Assembly: GCA_947631715.1 (NCBI GenBank)
Contig: CANRMK010000046.1
Span: 1-10,499 of the forward strand
DNA: 10,499 bases
Reading direction: 5' to 3'
From: an uncultured Acetatifactor sp.
GTDB lineage: Bacteria > Bacillota > Clostridia > Lachnospirales > Lachnospiraceae
The number at the start of each line of letters is the position of its first letter. Within the stretch, counting starts at the first letter, position 1. The translations under genes and the position numbers were made by a program. The notes below the pieces were generated by a model that was given only the letters and a program-made list of their open reading frames with translations, did not search any database and was not told the origin of the DNA. Shown in pieces: positions 4,585-10,499 of this stretch.

Positions 4585-7453
4585 CGAATTCAAGGAAAAA
4601 TTCATCGGCATATTGACGAACCGCCTCACCGTGTTCACTGTACTTTTTTTGATCCTGGGAGGCATTCTTGTCTACCGCTGCTTCGATCTGCAGATCGTCC
4701 ATGGCCAGGAGTATCTGGACGAGTTCGTGCTGGAGGTGGAGAAGACGAGAGATATCGCCAGCACCAGAGGCAATATCTACGACCGTAACGGCAATATCCT
4801 GGCATACAATGAACTGGCCTATTCCGTAAAGGTGGAGGACGTGTTCGAATCCGGGAGCAGCAAGAACGAAAAGATCAACCAAATGCTCCTGCGCCTGATC
4901 CGCATGATCGAAAAGAACGGCGACAACGTGATCACGGACTTTCGGATCGTGCTGGATGAGGACGGCGAGTTCGCCTACACGGTGGACGGCACCAGCCGTC
5001 TCAGGTTCCTGGCGGACGTGTACGGTTACACTTCCGTGGACAAGCTAAAGGACGAGGAGCGCACGGCGTCTCCCGAAGAAGTGATGGAATGGCTGAGCCG
5101 CCCGAAAGGATTTGCTCTGGGAAGCTATCAGGATCCCGGTGACAGTGACACATTTGTGCCGGGAGGCGGCTACACGAGAGAAGAGTGGCTCAAAATGGTG
5201 ACGCTGCGCTATGCCATGAATCTGACCTCTTTCCGCAAGTACATCGGCACTACCGTGGCCACCAATGTCAGCGAACGCACCGTTGCCGTTATCATGGAAA
5301 ATTCCCAGGATCTGCCGGGCGTCTCCATTGTGGAGGACACGATCCGCAGGTATGTGGACAGCAAGTACTTTGCCCATGTGCTGGGATATACGGGGAAAAT
5401 ATCCTCCGAGGAGCTGGCGCAGTTAAATGAACAGACTGCCCAGGCCGGACAGGGAGAGGTCTACGACATTAACGATGTGGTGGGAAAGGGAGGCATCGAA
5501 GCCGCTCTGGAGACCACGCTGCAGGGGGAAAAGGGCTATGAAAAGGTGATCGTGGATGTGATGGGCAAGGTGAACGCCATCATCGAGCACCAGGACGCGC
5601 AGGCAGGGCAGGACGTATACCTGACCATCGATAAGGACCTGACGATAGCCGTATACAATATATTGGAGCAGAGGCTGGCCGGACTGATCTCCCAGAAGAT
5701 CGTCAACGCAAAGGAATACAGGGCCGGGGCGAACTCCAGCAGTTCCGACATACTGATTCCCATCTATGATGTGTACTTTGCCATGTTCAACAACTCCATC
5801 ATCGATCTGAAAGCCATGGCGGAGGAGGATGCGGGGGATACGGAAAAGCAGGTGTACCAGGCGTACTTGACCTACAAGGAAGATGTGTATGAGAGGCTCA
5901 GGAAAGAGCTGACAGACAGCCTGACGCCCTACAATGCCCTCACGGAGGAGTATCAGGTCTATCAGAGCAGGATCGTAAGTCTTCTGAACGATCAGGGCGT
6001 TATCATGACGGAGGCGGTGGACACCTCCGATGATACCTACTTAGCCTGGACCAGGGACGAAGTGATCAGCCTGAATGAATACCTGAAATACTGCATCGCC
6101 CAGAACTGGATCGATGTGAGCAGACTGGATCTGAACGTAAAGTATTCCGAGTCCGATGAAGTCTACAGGAAGCTTATGGATTACATCATACAGGCGGTGG
6201 ACAAGAATACGGAGTTCCAGAAGCGCATCTACAAATACATGCTCCTGTCGGATAGGATCACAGGGCGGCAGGTGTGCCAGATCCTATGTGAGCAGGGGCT
6301 TACGGATATTCCGGCGGAGGATCAGGAGGCTATTTTCGCCGGCAGGATGTCGGCCTATGAGTTTATGAAGCGCAGGATCAACAGCCTGGAAATCACGCCG
6401 GCGCAGCTGGCCCTGGATCCCTGCAATGCCTCCGCCGTGATCGTGGACGTGAACAGCGGGGACACTCTGGCTTTGGTATCCTATCCCGGATATGACAATA
6501 ACATGATGGCCAATTCCGTCAACGCGGAGTATTTTGCAAAGCTCAATGCGGACAAATCCTCGCCTCAGATTAACTACGCGACCCAGTATGCGGCGGCTCC
6601 TGGCTCCACCTTTAAGATGGTCATGGCCACCGCGGGCCTCATGGAAGGTGTGATCAGCTTGGACAGCGTCATTGACTGTACCAGCCTGTACACCAATATA
6701 GAACCGTCTCCCCGGTGCTGGAGCAGATACGGACACGGCAACGAGAACGTGACCACTGCGATCCGGGATTCCTGCAACTTCTTCTTCTATGATGTGGGAT
6801 ACCGGCTGGCCACAAGGGAGGGGACATACAACGACTCCCAGGGAATTGAGTCCATCGCGAAATATGCGGACATGTATGGCCTGACGGAGAAGTCCGGTCT
6901 GGAGATCTCCGAGACCGCGCCGTCCGTATCCGATTATGACCCGGTGCGTTCCGCCATCGGACAGGGCAGCCACAGCTATACTACAGCCGGTCTGGCCCGC
7001 TATGCGGCCACTGTGGCAAACAGCGGCACCTGCTATGAACTGACTCTGATAGACAGGATCACGGATTCCCAGGGCAATGTGATCCGGGAAAACGAACCCC
7101 GGGTCAGGAACCAGATCGATCTGCCCGAAAAGTACTGGAACGCCATTCACAGCGGCATGAGACAGGTGGTGGAGAACAAGGTCTATTTTAACGATCTGGC
7201 GGTAAACGTGGCCGGGAAGACCGGTACCGCGGAGCAGACAAGGAGCAGGCCCAGCCACGCGCTGTTTGTGTGCTATGCGCCTTACGAAGACCCGGAAATC
7301 GCCATCGCCACCAGAATTCCATTCGGCTATTCCTCGGACCACGCGGCCCAGGCCACCCGCGACATTATCATGTACTATTACGGGCTGGCGGAGGACGAAC
7401 TGATCACCGGCGAGGCGGAACTGCCTGATGCGGGAATTTCCAATGAAATGTAG
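4535..7453 (+). CDS. Penicillin-binding protein 2 (class B transpeptidase), extra-long
   Basis: A class B PBP that cross-links peptidoglycan outside the membrane, presumably the partner of RodA. Residues 1-30 are basic and cytoplasmic, and a membrane anchor spans about 31-47. The dimerisation domain begins with STRGNIYDRNGNILAYNELA. The transpeptidase domain starts at YLTID (362-366) and has SxxK as STFK (Ser691), SxN as SCN (746-748) and KTGT (from Lys895). At 972 aa it exceeds the usual 600-750. Most of the excess is a charged helical segment (about residues 385-625) inside the transpeptidase domain, before AVIVDVNSGDTLALVSYPGYD. Asp714, Cys715, Cys728, His734 and Cys747 cluster between SxxK and SxN. 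The start is uncertain: ATG 4535 gives the longest frame and ATG 4553 is possible. TTG 4577 has the best-spaced purine tract (4556-4567) and would cut the mreD overlap to 8 nt. Confidence 0.92.
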   Translation: MRSWKPMRGRGRRNLFDEFKEKFIGILTNRLTVFTVLFLILGGILVYRCFDLQIVHGQEYLDEFVLEVEKTRDIASTRGNIYDRNGNILAYNELAYSVKVEDVFESGSSKNEKINQMLLRLIRMIEKNGDNVITDFRIVLDEDGEFAYTVDGTSRLRFLADVYGYTSVDKLKDEERTASPEEVMEWLSRPKGFALGSYQDPGDSDTFVPGGGYTREEWLKMVTLRYAMNLTSFRKYIGTTVATNVSERTVAVIMENSQDLPGVSIVEDTIRRYVDSKYFAHVLGYTGKISSEELAQLNEQTAQAGQGEVYDINDVVGKGGIEAALETTLQGEKGYEKVIVDVMGKVNAIIEHQDAQAGQDVYLTIDKDLTIAVYNILEQRLAGLISQKIVNAKEYRAGANSSSSDILIPIYDVYFAMFNNSIIDLKAMAEEDAGDTEKQVYQAYLTYKEDVYERLRKELTDSLTPYNALTEEYQVYQSRIVSLLNDQGVIMTEAVDTSDDTYLAWTRDEVISLNEYLKYCIAQNWIDVSRLDLNVKYSESDEVYRKLMDYIIQAVDKNTEFQKRIYKYMLLSDRITGRQVCQILCEQGLTDIPAEDQEAIFAGRMSAYEFMKRRINSLEITPAQLALDPCNASAVIVDVNSGDTLALVSYPGYDNNMMANSVNAEYFAKLNADKSSPQINYATQYAAAPGSTFKMVMATAGLMEGVISLDSVIDCTSLYTNIEPSPRCWSRYGHGNENVTTAIRDSCNFFFYDVGYRLATREGTYNDSQGIESIAKYADMYGLTEKSGLEISETAPSVSDYDPVRSAIGQGSHSYTTAGLARYAATVANSGTCYELTLIDRITDSQGNVIRENEPRVRNQIDLPEKYWNAIHSGMRQVVENKVYFNDLAVNVAGKTGTAEQTRSRPSHALFVCYAPYEDPEIAIATRIPFGYSSDHAAQATRDIIMYYYGLAEDELITGEAELPDAGISNEM

Positions 7454-7465
7454 AGGGACATCACT

Positions 7466-8134
7466 ATGAAAGACACAGTACTGATCAAAAGCTTTCCCAA
7501 TGGCATCATTCTTCATCTTGACCCATCGATGCCTTTTGAGGATATACTGCAGGAAATCGGATTCAAGTTCTCCGAGGCCAGGGCATTTTTTGGAAAGTCG
7601 TCCGTGGCCCTCTCCATCGAGGGCATGGCTCTGACCGATGGGGAAGAGATCCGTATACTGGAGAAGATCCAAGAGAGCAGCGACCTGCATATCGTCTGCC
7701 TCGTGGAAAAGGACGAGGCCACCAACAAAAACTTTATCAAGGCTCTTGCACAGGTGGAGAAAAAGCTCGCCGGCGGCGAGGACGGACAGTTCTTTAAGGG
7801 CAGCCTGAAGAATAAGGACGTCCTGGAGACGGAGCACAGCATCATTGTCCTTGGGGACGTGCATCCGGGCTGCGCCGTGATCAGCTCAAAGAACGTGATC
7901 ATTCTGGGCGGCCTCTACGGGGAGGCTTACGCCGGAGGGAACGGGGAGGAGGGCGCTTTTGTGGCGGCTCTGGAGATGGAGCCGGAACGGATCCTGATCG
8001 GCGATTATAAATATAAGCCGGGCAGACAGCCCAAGTGGGGGATCCACCAGAAGATACAGCCGAAAATCGCATATGTGAAAAACGGAAAGATAACCTTTGA
8101 AGCGCTTACGAAAGACCTGCTGAGCACTTTCTGA
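7466..8134 (+). CDS. minC: Septum site-determining protein MinC
   Basis: 222 residues, normal for MinC. MinC is recruited to the membrane by MinD and blocks FtsZ assembly away from mid-cell. Residues 1 to about 100 form the FtsZ-antagonising N-terminal domain (MKDTVLIKSFPNGIILHL start, with the family's F...L..K pattern). After a Lys/Glu-rich linker, the C-terminal beta-helix starts near 110 and includes IIVLGDVHPGCAVISSKN and VIILGGLYGEAYAGGNG, strong MinC signatures. The motif that normally reads RSGQ at the head of this domain reads KNKD here (residues 115-118), though ETEHS after it aligns well. The start has GAGGGA (7453-7458) seven bases upstream and lies 12 nt after the PBP2 stop, so it is probably cotranscribed. 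The gene appears complete. Confidence 0.92.
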   Translation: MKDTVLIKSFPNGIILHLDPSMPFEDILQEIGFKFSEARAFFGKSSVALSIEGMALTDGEEIRILEKIQESSDLHIVCLVEKDEATNKNFIKALAQVEKKLAGGEDGQFFKGSLKNKDVLETEHSIIVLGDVHPGCAVISSKNVIILGGLYGEAYAGGNGEEGAFVAALEMEPERILIGDYKYKPGRQPKWGIHQKIQPKIAYVKNGKITFEALTKDLLSTF

Positions 8135-8145
8135 CGGTTCAGGAC

Positions 8146-8160
8146 GCCGCCCCAGGCGGC
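8146..8160 (+). other. GC-rich intercistronic hairpin between minC and minD
   Basis: GCCGCC (8146-8151), a three-base loop CCA, and GGCGGC (8155-8160) form a perfect six-pair GC stem. It is 11 nt after the minC stop and about 40 nt before the minD ribosome-binding site. No T-run follows (the next bases are ATGCGGAAAG), so I do not call it a terminator. It might affect mRNA processing or stability between the two cistrons. Confidence 0.4.
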
Positions 8161-8211
8161 ATGCGGAAAGCTGCGAGGTGGACGACAAAATCTAAGAGCG
8201 GAGGTTGGAAA

Positions 8212-9033
8212 ATGGACAATCAGTTTTCCACGGAGCAGAAAGGCTCCGAAGTCATTGTCGTCACTTCAGGGAAAGGCGGCGTGGGCAAGACCACCACGAC
8301 CGCAAACGTAGGTACGGGCCTGGCGAAGCTGGGCAAAAAGGTATGTCTCATCGATACGGATATCGGGCTCAGAAATCTTGATGTCGTCATGGGACTGGAG
8401 AACAGGATCGTCTACAATCTTGTGGACGTGGTGGAGGGCAACTGCCGGGTGAAGCAGGCGCTGATCCGGGACAAACGGCATCCGGGGCTTTACCTGATGC
8501 CGTCGGCCCAGACAAGGGACAAGACGGCGGTCACGCCGGGGCAGATGGTCAAGGTCATTGAGCATTTGAAAGAACAGTTCGACTACATTATTTTGGATTG
8601 CCCCGCAGGGATCGAGCAGGGGTTCCAGAACGCCATCGCCGGGGCCGACAGGGCGCTTGTGGTGACGACGCCGGAGGTGTCGGCCATTCGGGACGCCGAC
8701 CGCATCATAGGGCTTTTAGAGGCCAACGGATTCAAGCAGATGGATCTGATCATCAATAGGCTCCGCATGGATATGGTCAGGCGCGGTGACATGATGTCCG
8801 CCCAGGACGTTGTGGACATTCTCGCCATTCCGCTGATCGGCATTGTGCCGGACGATGAAAATGTAGTGGTAGCCACCAACCAGGGGGAGCCGTTAGTGGG
8901 AAATGACACTCCCGCCGGGCAGGCGTACGCCAATGTGGTCCAGAGAGTTACGGGCAAGGATGTCCCGTATCTGAATTTTGATAAAGGCATTTCTTTCTGG
9001 ATGAGAGTTTCCGGCATTTTCCATAAGGCGTAG
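8212..9033 (+). CDS. minD: Septum site-determining ATPase MinD
   Basis: 273 residues. A ParA/MinD-type ATPase that dimerises on the membrane with ATP, recruits MinC and is released by MinE. The deviant Walker A motif GKGGVGKTTTT spans residues 20-30, with signature Lys21 and P-loop Lys26. CLIDTDIGLRNLDVVMGLEN is the MinD switch I/A' region, YIILDCPAGIEQGF is Walker B/switch II, and VTTPEVSAIRDADRIIGLLE follows. The C-terminus KGISFWMRVSGIFHKA can form the amphipathic membrane-targeting helix. ATG 8212 is preceded by GGAGGT (8200-8205) at six bases. The frame opens at 8161, but that extension lacks similarity. Even so, about ten residues (MDNQFSTEQK) precede the usual MinD beginning. A 77-nt gap with a small hairpin separates it from minC. 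Confidence 0.96.
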   Translation: MDNQFSTEQKGSEVIVVTSGKGGVGKTTTTANVGTGLAKLGKKVCLIDTDIGLRNLDVVMGLENRIVYNLVDVVEGNCRVKQALIRDKRHPGLYLMPSAQTRDKTAVTPGQMVKVIEHLKEQFDYIILDCPAGIEQGFQNAIAGADRALVVTTPEVSAIRDADRIIGLLEANGFKQMDLIINRLRMDMVRRGDMMSAQDVVDILAIPLIGIVPDDENVVVATNQGEPLVGNDTPAGQAYANVVQRVTGKDVPYLNFDKGISFWMRVSGIFHKA

Positions 9034-9046
9034 GGAGGTGCGGGAG

Positions 9047-9325
9047 ATGAGATATTTTTTTCGTAAAAAGAGTTCGCGGGAAGTGGCCAGAGACAGACTG
9101 AAGATTCTTCTCATCTCAGACAGAGTCAACTGTTCGCCCGAGATGATGGAGCTGATCAAGGCCGATATCGCAAAGGTGATCTCCAAATACATGAAGATCG
9201 ATGCGGACAACATAGAGATACAGATCAACACAAAGGGCGCCAGATCCGGGCGGGACAAGCCGAGCCTGTATGCCAATATCCCGATCGTGGATGTATCCTC
9301 CCAGGATATGACCCTGAACAGATAA
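9047..9325 (+). CDS. minE: Cell division topological specificity factor MinE
   Basis: 92 residues, typical for MinE. It stimulates the MinD ATPase and drives Min oscillation, freeing mid-cell from MinC inhibition. The N-terminus MRYFFRKKSSREVA resembles the amphipathic membrane-binding segment. RDRLKILLISDRVNCSPEMM is the MinD-contact helix/strand. LIKADIAKVISKYMKID.DNIEIQI is the conserved dimerisation domain. I chose ATG 9047 because GGGAGG (9033-9038) lies eight bases upstream. GTG 9038 is in frame but falls inside that ribosome-binding site. It begins 13 nt after minD. MinE is absent from many Firmicutes that use MinJ/DivIVA, so a full MinCDE set points to Clostridia. Confidence 0.93.
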   Translation: MRYFFRKKSSREVARDRLKILLISDRVNCSPEMMELIKADIAKVISKYMKIDADNIEIQINTKGARSGRDKPSLYANIPIVDVSSQDMTLNR

Positions 9326-9345
9326 ACGGAGACTTAGAAACTTTT

Positions 9346-10461
9346 ATGTTCAGAAAATTAAGGATACGCGACTATGATTTCAAACTGGTACTGATGGTGG
9401 TGGCGCTGGCGGCGATCGGCGTCATCATCATCGGCAGTGCAAATGCGTCACTGCAGACCAGGCAGCTGGCAGGGGCGGCCGTGGGCCTGTTTTTGATGAT
9501 CGTGATTTCTTTTTTTAACTATTCCCTTGTCCTGCGGTTCTACTGGGTCTTTTACTTTGTGAACATCGCGCTGCTTCTGATGGTGCGGTTCATCGGGGAG
9601 GACAGCCACGGAGCCCAGCGCTGGCTCAAGATAGGCGGACTTCAGTTCCAGCCATCGGAAACCTCTAAAATTCTGTTGATTTTATTCTTTGCACAGTTTA
9701 TTATGAAGTATAGGGAAAAGATGCACACCGTGAGGATCGTGGCCGCATGCATCGCTCTGATGGCGGTTCCCTGGTTCCTTGTGGTGATCCAGCCGGATCT
9801 CTCCACCAGCATTGTCCTGATCGTGATCTTCTGTGTGGTCATGTTCACGGGGGGGATCAGCCTCAAGCTGGTCTTTGGCGTGCTGGCGGTGGCCGTGCCT
9901 GCGGTGGCGCTTCTGATCACGCTGGCGCTGCAGCCGGAGAGCGACATTGGAATTCTGCAGAACTTTCAGCAGACGCGGCTGCTGGCCTTTTTCAACCGGG
10001 ACGAATACGCCACCACGGAGGCCTACCAGCAGTTCCAGTCTGTGAAAGCCATTGCCTCCGGCATGCTGGACGGCAAAGGGTATAAGAACAACGAGATCAC
10101 GTCCGTGAAGAACGGGAATTTTATCTCAGAGGACGAGACGGACTTTGTCTTTTCCGTGATAGGAGAGGAATTCGGCTTTAAGGGAAGTTTGACTGTGATC
10201 TTTCTGATGATGGGGGTATCCCTGGAATGTATTTCCGTGGCCCGCAAGTCCAAGGATGTTGCGGGAAAGATCATTGCCTCCGGCATGGGCGGGCTGGTGG
10301 CCTTTCAGGGGTTCGTGAACATAGGGGTGGCTACCTTTATCCTGCCGAACACGGGACTTCCGCTTCCGTTCGTAAGTTATGGACTCACCTCACTGCTGAG
10401 CCTTTTTATGGGGATGGGCTTTGTGCTGAATGTGAGGCTGCAGGCCGTAAAAAATAAATAA
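9346..10461 (+). CDS. rodA: RodA-type SEDS peptidoglycan glycosyltransferase
   Basis: 371 residues with about ten membrane helices. SEDS proteins polymerise glycan strands from lipid II, and RodA works with a class B PBP in elongation. Signatures seen are GAQRWLKIGGLQFQPSETSK (Trp93), VIQPDLSTSIV, the large extracellular-loop motif ETDFVFSVIGEEFG with the likely catalytic Asp266, and C-terminal NTGLPLPFVSYGLTSLL. RodA versus FtsW is decided mainly by context: it sits with mreBCD and PBP2, and it has no FtsW-like extension. The closest purine tract, GGAGA (9328-9332), is 13 bases from the ATG, rather far, so initiation may be modest or coupled to minE, which ends 20 nt upstream. All key residues are present. 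Confidence 0.93.
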   Translation: MFRKLRIRDYDFKLVLMVVALAAIGVIIIGSANASLQTRQLAGAAVGLFLMIVISFFNYSLVLRFYWVFYFVNIALLLMVRFIGEDSHGAQRWLKIGGLQFQPSETSKILLILFFAQFIMKYREKMHTVRIVAACIALMAVPWFLVVIQPDLSTSIVLIVIFCVVMFTGGISLKLVFGVLAVAVPAVALLITLALQPESDIGILQNFQQTRLLAFFNRDEYATTEAYQQFQSVKAIASGMLDGKGYKNNEITSVKNGNFISEDETDFVFSVIGEEFGFKGSLTVIFLMMGVSLECISVARKSKDVAGKIIASGMGGLVAFQGFVNIGVATFILPNTGLPLPFVSYGLTSLLSLFMGMGFVLNVRLQAVKNK

Positions 10462-10482
10462 GTAAGAGAGGGTATCAGGGGT

Positions 10483-10499
10483 ATGAACATTGCGCTGAT
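10483..10499 (+). CDS. mgsA: Start of next gene, probably methylglyoxal synthase
   Basis: ATG at 10483 begins a frame cut off by the window end after five full codons (MNIAL) plus two bases compatible with Ile. Methylglyoxal synthases commonly begin MNIALIAHD, and in Clostridia mgsA often follows rodA. A purine-rich AGAGAGGG (10465-10472) lies ten bases upstream. Methylglyoxal synthase converts dihydroxyacetone phosphate to methylglyoxal. Five residues are not proof; the call rests mostly on remembered gene order. Confidence 0.45.

Noticed and set aside
6284..7864. 526-codon open frame on the minus strand opposite PBP2 and minC
   Set aside because: It mirrors the plus-strand genes, spans the boundary of two well-supported genes, and its translation shows no recognisable domain. 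It is an effect of GC-rich codon use.
8146..8160. Intrinsic terminator after minC
   Set aside because: The stem is perfect but short, and it is followed by ATGCGGAAAG rather than a T-run.
8161..8211. Longer N-terminus for MinD from 8161
   Set aside because: A strong ribosome-binding site (GGAGGT) lies inside this stretch, just upstream of ATG 8212, and the extension does not resemble MinD.

Overview
The window is a compact, all-plus-strand block of cell-shape and division-site genes. It most likely comes from a Gram-positive anaerobe of the Clostridia, probably Lachnospiraceae. The evidence is gene order (PLP lyase of the 'aluminium resistance' family, DUF4321, radC, mreB, mreC, mreD, PBP2, minC, minD, minE, rodA, probable mgsA), the use of MinE rather than DivIVA-type neighbours, and protein sequences that read like those of that family. 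Species is not determinable from the window. No mobile elements, CRISPR arrays, tRNA or rRNA genes are visible.

Layout: 1-996 is the 3' part of a methionine gamma-lyase-family gene whose start lies left of the window. The only sizeable gap (997-1131, 135 nt) is AT-rich at its left end. It holds two plausible sigma-A promoters and, just after them, a long imperfect inverted repeat (about 1064-1114) that should fold as a leader RNA. From 1132 onward the genes are close or overlapping: a small DUF4321 membrane protein, RadC, MreB, MreC, MreD, a very large PBP2 (about 960-972 aa), MinC, MinD, MinE and RodA, then the first codons of a gene that looks like methylglyoxal synthase. No intrinsic terminator is seen inside the block, so one long transcript is plausible.

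Together the genes encode most of an elongasome: the MreB/C/D scaffold, the SEDS glycosyltransferase RodA and its transpeptidase partner PBP2. They also encode the complete MinCDE oscillator that keeps FtsZ rings at mid-cell. Elongation and division placement may therefore be produced from one transcript.

Points worth a second look: (1) MreB has lost or changed several residues of the actin-fold ATP site. (2) PBP2 carries an extra segment of roughly 240 residues inside its transpeptidase domain. (3) PBP2 has a Cys/His cluster between SxxK and SxN that recalls the zinc-binding PBPs reported in Clostridioides difficile. (4) A structured leader lies in front of DUF4321. (5) MinC has a changed MinD-binding motif. 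I found no defence, phage or otherwise wholly unknown system; the novelty is in variants of known machinery.
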